Positions 1-5,991 of a stretch of 20,922 bases of DNA are shown here, piece after piece. The first letter of the stretch is position 1, and every line of letters begins with the position of its first letter. The stretch is from Planctomycetales bacterium 4484_123 (GTDB lineage Bacteria; Planctomycetota; Phycisphaerae; SM23-33). Location of the stretch: positions 1-20,922 of the forward strand of contig MVCS01000003.1 of NCBI GenBank assembly GCA_002049885.1, given 5' to 3'. The position numbers were made by a program, and so were the translations under genes. The notes under the pieces were generated by a model, which was not told the origin of the DNA, did not search any database, and saw nothing but the letters and a program-made list of their open reading frames with translations.

Positions 1-351
1 GTCCTCGGCCTTCAGGTTCGTCCGCAGCAGCCGGACGCCGCAGTTGATGTCATAGCCCACCCCGCCGGGCGAGACCACGCCGCCGGCGGCGATGTCCATG
101 GCGGCCACCCCGCCGATGCAGAAGCCGTAGCCCCAGTGAATGTCCGGCATGGCCAGCGAGGCGCGCACTATCCCCGGCAGCGTGGCCACGTTGGCCACCT
201 GCTCGGCCGCCTGCTCATGGCGAATGTGCTCCATGAGCTTCTCGGAGGCGTAGATGACCCCCTCCACCCGCATGCCGGGCCTGGCATCCTTGGGAATCCG
301 CCAGCGACACTCGTCGATCCGTTCAATCGGAATGTCGCCCGTCTTGCCCAT
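1..351 (-). CDS. rtcB: RNA-splicing ligase RtcB, N-terminal part (runs off window)
   Basis: RtcB joins RNA ends bearing 2',3'-cyclic phosphate or 3'-phosphate to 5'-OH using GTP and a divalent metal. The first 117 codons are visible. Residues 58-110 carry the hallmark block: LPGIV, then MPDIHWGYGF, then SPGGVGYDINCGVRLLR. Asp101 and Cys104 in GYDINCG match the metal-binding Asp and Cys known from archaeal RtcB. The ATG at 351 is preceded by AGGTGG with good spacing, which fixes the start. One small oddity is GYGFCIGG, where most members I know have Pro in place of Cys. The gene lies downstream of archease, its known activation partner, on the same strand. The C-terminal three quarters, including the guanylylated His, are outside the window, so completeness cannot be judged. 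The family assignment is secure. Confidence 0.95.
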   Translation of the reverse strand, partial: MGKTGDIPIERIDECRWRIPKDARPGMRVEGVIYASEKLMEHIRHEQAAEQVANVATLPGIVRASLAMPDIHWGYGFCIGGVAAMDIAAGGVVSPGGVGYDINCGVRLLRTNLKAED

Positions 352-387
352 GTTCCACCTCTCAGTTGTCACAGAAGTACGGAGCGA

Positions 388-621
388 ACCACGAAGGACA
401 CGAAGTACGCAAAGAACACCACGCGATATCCAAGTGCCGTGCCGGTGGGCTCCCGCCTCCCTGGTGACGAGACCGTGCGTGTTTCCCGGCACGGACAGCG
501 CTCCCTGACCGGCACCGAGCATTCGTTCCGCGTTGACGGTCTTGCTGCAAGCGGATGCTCACCTGCTGGCATGTGTAGTCGTTTCCTCTGAGGCCTCTGT
601 GTCCTCTGTGCTCTTTGTGGT
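388..621. repeat. Inverted pair of 9-bp-period repeats between archease and rtcB
   Basis: The left arm at 388-414 reads ACCACGAAG, GACACGAAG, TACGCAAAG. The right arm at 595-621, read on the minus strand, is ACCACAAAG, AGCACAGAG, GACACAGAG. Aligned base by base, the 27-nt arms agree at 19 positions, and all but one difference are transitions. Each arm is three degenerate 9-mers of the type NACACRAAG. I recall similar ACCACRAAGGACACRAAG strings from intergenic regions of other environmental genomes, but could not search. The 180 bp between the arms contain no credible gene. They hold one clear hairpin, CCGTGC at 473-478 pairing with GCACGG at 489-494. The whole could be a non-autonomous intergenic element or an RNA structure; the function is unknown. 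Confidence 0.5.
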
Positions 622-647
622 GTGATCTTTGTGACGATGGCCGGGAT

Positions 648-1067
648 TCAGATGTCCAGGATGACCCGCGCGGTCCAGGTGTCGTTCTCGCAGGTCACCT
701 GGAGCTTATGCCAGGTGATGGCCTTGACCTCCGCGGCCAGCTCGTGCCGCCGGGGGTCGTAGCGCTCGGCCAGGAGCCGCGCCCGCACCGCCCGGGGGGA
801 GGCCTCCTCAACCCGCACCGGCCCGACGACCATGTGCTCGGCCTGGATAACCGCCAGCACGGCTGAGAGGAACTCGACCATCAGGGCCTCGATGTCCTCG
901 GCCTCGACATCGACGCGCCTGGTCTCGCGCGGCTCGGCCGGCGGGCTCGGGCAGATGAACCGCGCCAGGCCCTCGGCCATGGCCTCGAAGAGTTCGCAGA
1001 GGCTCTCGCCCCGGCCAGCCAGGCCGGCGTCGGCGGTGTGGTCGAACATCTCCCAGTGCTTGGCCAT
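648..1067 (-). CDS. Archease, RtcB activation partner
   Basis: Archease speeds up guanylylation and turnover of RtcB and broadens its nucleotide use. The 139-residue product has the family length and landmarks: FDHTADAGL at residues 8-16, KAITWHKLQV at 115-124, and the C-terminal VILDI, where Asp13 and Asp138 correspond to the metal-binding acidic residues. I chose the ATG at 1067 because family members begin only a few residues before the FDHTAD motif. A GTG at 1085 in the same frame would add six residues and has a partial GAGG upstream. The ATG itself lacks a Shine-Dalgarno. It lies 296 bp upstream of rtcB on the same strand, so the two probably form one RNA-repair unit, although the gap carries repeats. 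Confidence 0.93.
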   Translation of the reverse strand: MAKHWEMFDHTADAGLAGRGESLCELFEAMAEGLARFICPSPPAEPRETRRVDVEAEDIEALMVEFLSAVLAVIQAEHMVVGPVRVEEASPRAVRARLLAERYDPRRHELAAEVKAITWHKLQVTCENDTWTARVILDI

Positions 1068-1130
1068 GATCTGTGAGCTTACCACGTTCCGGCCTCGCCT
1101 TCACGGTCGGCGTGGCGCGCGGGTGGGTCT

Positions 1131-1160
1131 TTGGGACCGGGTCCGGCCCGGCGGTAGAAT
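1131..1160 (+). promoter_or_regulatory. Candidate promoter for nfo, possibly giving a leaderless mRNA
   Basis: TTGGGA at 1131-1136 and TAGAAT at 1155-1160 are separated by 18 bp. The first base of the nfo ATG (1167) lies seven bases beyond the -10 box, about where transcription would start. No Shine-Dalgarno is visible before this ATG. This is inferred from pattern only. Confidence 0.35.
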
Positions 1161-1166
1161 GGCCGC

Positions 1167-2024
1167 ATGATCCTGGGTGCCCATCTGAGCGTGGCCGGTG
1201 GGCTGCACCGGGCCCTGGAGCGGGCCCGGCGGTATGGCTTTGGAGCCGTGGCCATCTTCGTTCGCAGCCAGTTGCGGTGGCAGGCCCCGCCGTTGGAGCG
1301 GCAGGCGGTGCGGCTCTTCCGGCGGAGGCGGCAGGAACTGGGCATTGGGCCCGTCCTGGCCCACGGGTCCTACCTGACCAACCTGGCCGGGGCGGCGGCG
1401 GTGCGGCGGAAGTCCATTGCGGCCGTGGCCGACGAGCTGGATCGCTGCGGCCGGCTCGGGGTGGACTACTACGTCCTGCACCCCGGCTCGCCGGGCGAGG
1501 CCGGCCCGCGGGTGGGCATCGCCCGTGTGGCCGGGGCCCTGAACCGCCTGCTGGCGAGCTGCCGGCATCGCCGCGTGAAGGTGCTGCTGGAGACCACCGC
1601 CGGGGCGGGCAGGCAGCTCGGCGGGCGCTTCGAGGAGCTGGCGGAGATCCTTTCCCGGCTGGAGCGACCCGGGCGGTTCGGCGTGTGCCTGGACACCTGC
1701 CATGTCTTCGCCGCCGGGTACGACCTGCGCAGCCCGGCCGCCTGTCGGCGGACACTGGAGCGGTTCGACCGCATCGTCGGCCTGGAGCGGCTGCTGGCGG
1801 TGCACCTGAACGACTCGGCGACGGCGCTGGGCTCGCGCCGCGACCGCCACGAGCACATAGGCCGGGGGCACATCGGGTCGCGAGGCCTGGCCGCCCTGCT
1901 GGGCGAGGCCCGGCTGGGAGAGCTGCCCATGATCCTGGAGACGCCCAAGGGCACCGACGAGCAGGGGCGGGACTGGGACGAGCTGAACGCCGAGGTCGTC
2001 CGCCGCCTGCGGGCAGGGCCCTGA
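1167..2024 (+). CDS. nfo: Endonuclease IV (AP endonuclease)
   Basis: This enzyme cleaves DNA 5' to abasic sites and removes 3' blocking groups in base excision repair. The 285-residue TIM-barrel protein matches the usual family length. It starts with GAHLSVAGGLHRALERA and carries the three family signatures: LLETTAGAG (140-148), CLDTCHVFAAGYDLR (174-188) and HLNDSATALGSRRDRHEHIG (213-232). All nine residues of the three-zinc site can be placed: His66, His105, Glu142, Asp176, His179, His213, Asp226, His228 and Glu258, at a constant offset of three or four from the E. coli numbering. It should therefore be active. The segment AIFVRSQLRW differs from the common QIF-type wording early in the protein. 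It is transcribed divergently from archease with no evident partner gene. An out-of-frame ATG at 1159 is ignored. Confidence 0.96.
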   Translation: MILGAHLSVAGGLHRALERARRYGFGAVAIFVRSQLRWQAPPLERQAVRLFRRRRQELGIGPVLAHGSYLTNLAGAAAVRRKSIAAVADELDRCGRLGVDYYVLHPGSPGEAGPRVGIARVAGALNRLLASCRHRRVKVLLETTAGAGRQLGGRFEELAEILSRLERPGRFGVCLDTCHVFAAGYDLRSPAACRRTLERFDRIVGLERLLAVHLNDSATALGSRRDRHEHIGRGHIGSRGLAALLGEARLGELPMILETPKGTDEQGRDWDELNAEVVRRLRAGP

Positions 2025-2065
2025 CGACCGGCCGGGCGGCCTGGGACTGATTCGCCCGCTGGCCA

Positions 2066-2094
2066 TTGCCCCGGCCGGCGGTTTTCGCTACCGT
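2066..2094 (+). promoter_or_regulatory. Weak candidate promoter for the microprotein-TauE pair
   Basis: TTGCCC at 2066-2071 and TACCGT at 2089-2094 are spaced 17 bp apart, and the microprotein start follows at 2105. The match to a sigma-70 consensus is modest. The same TTGCCC hexamer occurs in the candidate promoter before the solute-binding lipoprotein at 11816. Confidence 0.22.
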
Positions 2095-2104
2095 GCCGGC
2101 TGTG

Positions 2105-2239
2105 ATGCTAAAGGTGCTGAAGATCGCCTCCTACGTGTTGGTGCCGCTGGCTTGCGGGCTGCTGGCCGACGTGGTCTTCGAGTGGCTTCGGCGGAGGCGT
2201 GGGGCCCGCCGGGGCGGGGCGGGCGGGGCGCCGGAATGA
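2105..2239 (+). CDS. Small single-span membrane protein (44 aa)
   Basis: The reading frame encodes 44 residues. It begins MLKVLKIASYVLVPLACGLL and continues into an acidic-aromatic stretch and the basic RRRRGARR, then ends in a Gly/Ala-rich tail. Residues 7-25 form one plausible membrane segment with a positive cytoplasmic end. Its TGA stop overlaps the ATG of the next gene as ATGA (2236-2239), a classic arrangement for translational coupling, which supports it being a real gene. A GTG directly before the ATG (2102) is an alternative start. No strong Shine-Dalgarno is visible. I do not recognise the family. The context suggests an accessory or leader function for the downstream permease, but that is inference. 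Confidence 0.55.
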   Translation: MLKVLKIASYVLVPLACGLLADVVFEWLRRRRGARRGGAGGAPE

Positions 2240-3123
2240 GCGGGCTGGAGGGGATCTCATGCTGGCTTGGTGGCCCGGCGCTGCTGGCGGCGCTGGTGGG
2301 CCTGGGCTTTGCGGTGGGCATCCTCACGGGCCTGTTCGGCGTGGGCGGGGCGTTCTCGATCGTGCCGCTGCTGAACGTCGCGCTGGGCGTGCCCTACCCG
2401 CTGGCCATCGGTTCGAGCCTGTGTTACACGGTGGGGGCGAGCGCCTCGGGGCTGGCCCGGCACATCCGGCTGGGCAACTACGAGCCGCGCAGCATACTCG
2501 CCCTGGCGCTTGCCGGCATGGTCGGCGCGGTGGGCGGCGGGGCCCTGAACCGCTTTGCCCAGGGCGCCCTGGGCGGGCGGAACTATACCCTGATGATGCA
2601 CGGGCTGTTCATGGCCCTGCTGGTGGTGACGGCCTGGCTGATCGCCCGGGGCGAGCGGGCGAATGCCTCGGGCAGGACGCTGGTCCAGCGGCTGGCGCTG
2701 CCTCCCTACATCGACCTGCCCCGGGCGGGCCTGCGGCGGGTATCGGTGGTGGGGCTGGGCCTGGTGGGGGCCGTGGCGGGCGTGCTGGCGGGGATGATGG
2801 GCATCGGCGGGGGCGTGTTGCTCATCCCGGCACTGGTGCTGGTGGTGGGGCTGGGCCCGCATCAGGCGGTGGGAACGTCGCTGGGCGTGGTGCTGTTCAG
2901 CGCCATGGCCGGGGGGACGAAGTACGCCCTGGACGAACACGTGAGCATGTGGGTCGTGATGCCCCTGCTGATCGGCAGCGTCTTCGGCGTCCAGCTCGGG
3001 GCGTGGGTCTGCCAGGCCCTCCGCGCCCGCCAGCTGCGGCGGTACTTCGCCCTGCTGGTGCTGGCGGTGGCGGCCGTGCTGGCCGTCGATTTCGCGGCCA
3101 AGCTGCTGTCATGGAAGCCGTAG
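2236..3123 (+). CDS. TauE/SafE-family membrane permease (probable anion exporter)
   Basis: This is a 295-residue polytopic membrane protein of the TauE/SafE family, whose members move sulfite, organosulfonates or related anions. It shows the family's internal duplication. The first half has GILTGLFGVGGAFSIVPLL near residues 26-44. The second half repeats this as AGVLAGMMGIGGGVLLIPAL, followed by AVGTSLGVVLFSAMAGG. About eight hydrophobic segments are visible, with a loop between the halves that includes LPPYIDLPRAGLRR. The ATG at 2236 overlaps the stop of the microprotein gene, and a frame extension to 2152 lies inside that gene, so I prefer 2236. No sulfur-metabolism genes lie nearby, so the substrate cannot be named. 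It may be co-transcribed with the purine permease 93 bp downstream. Confidence 0.88.
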   Translation: MSGLEGISCWLGGPALLAALVGLGFAVGILTGLFGVGGAFSIVPLLNVALGVPYPLAIGSSLCYTVGASASGLARHIRLGNYEPRSILALALAGMVGAVGGGALNRFAQGALGGRNYTLMMHGLFMALLVVTAWLIARGERANASGRTLVQRLALPPYIDLPRAGLRRVSVVGLGLVGAVAGVLAGMMGIGGGVLLIPALVLVVGLGPHQAVGTSLGVVLFSAMAGGTKYALDEHVSMWVVMPLLIGSVFGVQLGAWVCQALRARQLRRYFALLVLAVAAVLAVDFAAKLLSWKP

Positions 3124-3152
3124 CCGGCCAGGTCCGGGCCTGGCGGGGACGG

Positions 3153-3181
3153 TTGACAACGCCCTTGCTGCGTGGCACAAC
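3153..3181 (+). promoter_or_regulatory. Weak candidate promoter for the purine permease
   Basis: A perfect TTGACA at 3153-3158 is followed after 17 bp by CACAAC at 3176-3181, a poor -10 match. If used, transcription would start just past an upstream GTG at 3172, which favours translation from the ATG at 3217. Confidence 0.25.
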
Positions 3182-3216
3182 TCGTCGTGTCGGACCCTTT
3201 CGGGAAAGGGCAAGGC

Positions 3217-4629
3217 ATGCCAAGTCTGAGGCGATTCTTCGAGATAGAGCAGCGCGGCAGCACCGTGGGACGGGAGGTCCTGGGCGGGCTGACCATCTTC
3301 ATGTCGATGAGCTACATCCTCTTCGTCCAGCCCGTGGTGCTGGCCAAGGCGGGGATGAACTCCGACGCGGTGTTCATGGCCACCTGCATTTCTTCGGCGG
3401 CGGCCTGCGTGCTGATGGGCCTGCTGGCCAACTATCCCATCGCCCTGGCCCCCGGGATGGGAGAGAACTTCTTTTTCGTCTTCACCCTCTGCGGGGTGGC
3501 GACGGCAGCGGGGGCCTTCAAGCTCACCTGGTCTGAGGCCCTGGCCCTGACGACGGTGACGGGCGGGCTGTTTCTGCTGTTGTCCGTGGTGGGCTTCCGC
3601 TCCATGGTGCTCAACGCCATCCCCGACGCGCTCAAGAGCGGCATCGCCGCGGGCATCGGCCTGTTCATCGCGCTGATAGGTTTCGAATGGGGCAACTTGG
3701 TGACCTCCGACCCGGTGACCTGCGTGAAGCTCGCCGGCCTGCGTGGCAACCACGTGGCGGCCCTGACTCTGCTGGGGCTGGGCGTGACGGTGCTGCTGAT
3801 GGCCTTCAAGGTCCGCGGGGCGATTCTGGTGGGCATCCTGCTGACCACGGGGGCGACGGTGGCCGTGGCCTCGGCCTGGGGCCTGCCGGGGATCAGGCCC
3901 GAGGGCGTTCTGGCCGTGCCCAAGGGCCTGGGCGAGACGGCGGGGCAGTTCCTCGCCGGCTACGGGAAGTTGCTGGACAAGCTGCTCAGCAAGGACTGGG
4001 TCCACGTGCTGGCCTTTGCCTTCATCCTGCTGTTCATGGACCTGTTCGATACGGTGGGGACGCTGGTGGGGGTGACCAAGCGGGCCGGTCTGATCGTGAA
4101 GGGCAAGTTGCCGCGGGCGGAGCGTGCCCTGGCTGCGGATGCCGCCGGCACGGTCATCGGCGGGGCCCTGGGCACCAGCACGGTCACCAGCTACATCGAG
4201 TCGATTACCGGCGTGCAGGCCGGGGCGCGGACCGGCCTGGCCGCCATCGTGGCGGGGGTCTGCATGCTGCTGGCGCTGTTCTTCCAGCCGCTGGTGCGCA
4301 TGGTCGGCGGGGGCGTGGTGGTGGGCAAGTATCCCTGGGGCGACCCGATACTGCGCTACCCCATGATAGCCCCGGCCCTGATCGTGGTGGGGGCCATGAT
4401 GCTGCGGGCCATCCGCGACGTGGAATGGGACGACCCCACCGAGTGCGTCCCGGCCTTCCTGACCATGGTGGCCATGCCCTTCGCGTACTCCATCTCGGCG
4501 GGTATCGCCATCGGTTTCGTCAGTTACGCATTTGGCAAGCTCTTCACGGGCCGGGCGCGCGAGTGTCCCCTCATCGTGTACATCTTCGCGGTGCTGTTCG
4601 CGATTCAATACGTGCTGGTGATGCCGTAG
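3217..4629 (+). CDS. NCS2/AzgA-type purine (guanine/hypoxanthine) permease
   Basis: This 470-residue inner-membrane protein resembles AzgA/PbuG-type permeases, which import adenine, guanine or hypoxanthine with protons. Family landmarks are the N-terminal FFEIEQRGSTVGREVLGGLT, NYPIALAPGMGENFFF (72-87), DLFDTVGTLVGV (275-286) and GTSTVTSYIESITG (319-332). About a dozen hydrophobic spans are present. I chose the ATG at 3217 because an AGGG lies six to seven bases upstream and because family members begin just before the FF motif. A GTG at 3172 would add 15 residues. The tail ends in YVLVMP. It faces the MgtC gene convergently. No purine salvage gene or purine riboswitch was recognised nearby, so the exact base carried is uncertain; the family call is firm. 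Confidence 0.92.
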   Translation: MPSLRRFFEIEQRGSTVGREVLGGLTIFMSMSYILFVQPVVLAKAGMNSDAVFMATCISSAAACVLMGLLANYPIALAPGMGENFFFVFTLCGVATAAGAFKLTWSEALALTTVTGGLFLLLSVVGFRSMVLNAIPDALKSGIAAGIGLFIALIGFEWGNLVTSDPVTCVKLAGLRGNHVAALTLLGLGVTVLLMAFKVRGAILVGILLTTGATVAVASAWGLPGIRPEGVLAVPKGLGETAGQFLAGYGKLLDKLLSKDWVHVLAFAFILLFMDLFDTVGTLVGVTKRAGLIVKGKLPRAERALAADAAGTVIGGALGTSTVTSYIESITGVQAGARTGLAAIVAGVCMLLALFFQPLVRMVGGGVVVGKYPWGDPILRYPMIAPALIVVGAMMLRAIRDVEWDDPTECVPAFLTMVAMPFAYSISAGIAIGFVSYAFGKLFTGRARECPLIVYIFAVLFAIQYVLVMP

Positions 4630-4651
4630 TCTTCTCGGCGGGGTCAGCGGG

Positions 4652-4667
4652 CGGACCTTCCGGTCCG
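4652..4667. terminator. Short hairpin between convergent permease and MgtC genes
   Basis: CGGACC (4652-4657), loop TTCC, then GGTCCG (4662-4667) form a 6-bp GC-rich hairpin in the 70-bp gap between two convergent stops. No T-run follows on either strand, so a terminator role rests mainly on position. Confidence 0.3.
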
Positions 4668-4699
4668 GGCCGGGGGCCTCTGCGGCGGGCCTTGCGGGG

Positions 4700-5365
4700 T
4701 TATTCCACCGTCATGCTGAGGATCTCTGGTGCCCCGTCGCGCAGCCGGCGGACGGCCTCGGTCAGTCGGCCCGAGGCCAGCGAGAGGTGGAAGGTGATCA
4801 CCGACCGGCCAGCCTGGAAGTCGCAACTGGTCTTGACGGCGGTGACCTTGACGCCCTCGCCCAGCAGGAGCCGGCGGTAGCGCCCGGGGGCTTCGGGGCG
4901 GGCCTCGGGCACGCTGATGACGATCTTTCTGGACTCCCGGGCGGGGATGACGGCCTCGAGGGCCGCGAGTACTTCCAGGGCGAACAGCACCAGGGCGGTG
5001 GCCGCGGCTGCCACGATGTGCATTCCCAGCCCGGCTGCCAGGCCCACCGCGGCGCTGCACCAGAGGCTGGCGGCGGTGGTCAGGCCGCGGACGCCCACCC
5101 CCAGGTGGATGATGGTGCCGGCGCCGATGAAGCCGATGCCGCCCATCACCGCCCCGATGACCTTGGCCGTCTCCTGCCCGCCCAGCCCCAGGGCCACCAC
5201 CATGGCGGTGGCCGCTCCCAGGGCGACGAGCAGTTGTGTTCTCAGGCCGGCCGAGCGCCCGTGGTGTTCCCGCTCCAGGCCGATGACGGCCCCCAGGCCG
5301 GCCGCCACCAGCAGCCTGAGCAGCATCTGCAATTGCCAGGAGGTGGACACCGCTACGCAGGGCAT
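4700..5365 (-). CDS. MgtC/SapB-family membrane protein with C-terminal ACT-like domain
   Basis: The 221-residue product has the MgtC/SapB membrane domain. Residues 26-47 include the family signature GAVIGLEREHHGRSAGLRT, and residues 75-110 read GGIGFIGAGTII then GLTTAASLWCSAAVGLAAG. About four or five hydrophobic spans reach residue 140. The remaining 75 residues (from about 147) form a soluble tail with the alternating pattern expected of an ACT-like domain, as in long MgtC proteins. Relatives affect magnesium homeostasis, membrane potential or ATP synthase, but most environmental members are uncharacterised. The ATG at 5365 has GGGAG upstream. It starts 25 bp after the stop of the tandem-ACT gene, so the two are likely co-transcribed. 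That pairing suggests a shared small-molecule or stress signal, as inference only. Confidence 0.88.
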   Translation of the reverse strand: MPCVAVSTSWQLQMLLRLLVAAGLGAVIGLEREHHGRSAGLRTQLLVALGAATAMVVALGLGGQETAKVIGAVMGGIGFIGAGTIIHLGVGVRGLTTAASLWCSAAVGLAAGLGMHIVAAAATALVLFALEVLAALEAVIPARESRKIVISVPEARPEAPGRYRRLLLGEGVKVTAVKTSCDFQAGRSVITFHLSLASGRLTEAVRRLRDGAPEILSMTVE

Positions 5366-5390
5366 GGCCTTGGCTCCCGGGACTGGGGTC

Positions 5391-5843
5391 TCACCGCCGC
5401 CGTCCGGGCGCCGCGCGGACGGCCTGGCGGGGTTCCTTTCGTGCGGACTTGGCGGGCCTGAGGATGCGCAGGGCCTTTTTCAGGTCGGCGACCTTGAAGA
5501 TGGCGGTGGTCTTGCCGCCCGGGGCCCCGCCGGTGCAGTAGGCGTAGGTGATGTTGATATGTGCAGCGGCGAGTTTCTCGGCGGCGCGGGCAAAGTCCCC
5601 GGGTTCGTTGGTCAGCTCCAGCGCGAGCACCTCGGTCTCGGTGAAGCGGTCATGGCTGCCGGCCAGGGCCGAGCGCGCCGCATCGGCATCCTCGCACACC
5701 ACCCGCAGCACGCCGTGCTCGCTGGAATCCATCAGCGTCAGGGCGATGACGTTGACCTTCTGCTTGGCCAGGGCGGCCATCACCTGGGCCAGCACCCCCG
5801 GCTTGTTGACCAGGAAGATGGAGAACTGGGTCATTACCCGCAT
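5391..5843 (-). CDS. Tandem ACT-domain protein
   Basis: This is a 150-residue soluble protein made of two ACT domains, about residues 4-68 (QFSIFLVNKPGVLAQVMAAL) and 72-130 (VLALELTNEPGDFARAAEKL, then INITYAYCTG). ACT domains bind amino acids or similar small ligands, and stand-alone tandem-ACT proteins are usually regulators. No enzyme domain is fused to it. The last 20 residues are basic and low in complexity. The ATG at 5843 is preceded by AGGAG nine bases upstream; a second in-frame ATG three codons later is spaced less well. It is the first gene of a probable two-gene unit with the MgtC-like gene, and a candidate promoter lies upstream at 5891-5919. Confidence 0.85.
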   Translation of the reverse strand: MRVMTQFSIFLVNKPGVLAQVMAALAKQKVNVIALTLMDSSEHGVLRVVCEDADAARSALAGSHDRFTETEVLALELTNEPGDFARAAEKLAAAHINITYAYCTGGAPGGKTTAIFKVADLKKALRILRPAKSARKEPRQAVRAAPGRRR

Positions 5844-5890
5844 GAAGCCATTCTCCTTTCGCCAGGGCGTTTCCCCCGGCCCAGGACTAT

Positions 5891-5919
5891 ACTATATTGC
5901 TCAGTGCCTTCGACCGCAA
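5891..5919 (-). promoter_or_regulatory. Candidate promoter for the ACT-MgtC unit in an AT-rich divergent box
   Basis: On the minus strand TTGCGG (5919-5914) and TATAGT (5896-5891) are separated by 17 bp, and the gene start follows at 5843. The AT-rich box CTATACTATAT (5887-5897) stands out sharply against the GC-rich surroundings. It also offers TATACT and TATATT on the plus strand toward the S1 gene, though no good plus-strand -35 was found. Confidence 0.45.
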
Positions 5920-5991
5920 TCGTCGGCTGACCGGGTGCCGGGAGCGTCTCCCGGGCCGGTCGGCCGGGACGGACGCCCAGCGAGTGGAACG

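Noticed and set aside
362..640. Possible group II intron remnant between archease and rtcB, because of a hairpin with GGGAAAC in its loop on the minus strand.
   Set aside because: No domain V-like stem with the AGC triad and two-base bulge could be drawn, and there is no reverse-transcriptase fragment.
3109..4608. A 499-codon minus-strand frame opposite the purine permease.
   Set aside because: It is His/Gln/Arg-rich with no domain, the typical antisense shadow of a hydrophobic membrane protein gene in GC-rich DNA.
5548..5991. N-terminal extension of the S1-domain protein.
   Set aside because: It crosses the divergent promoter region and the tandem-ACT gene on the other strand; the GTG at 5992 gives a sensible S1 N-terminus.
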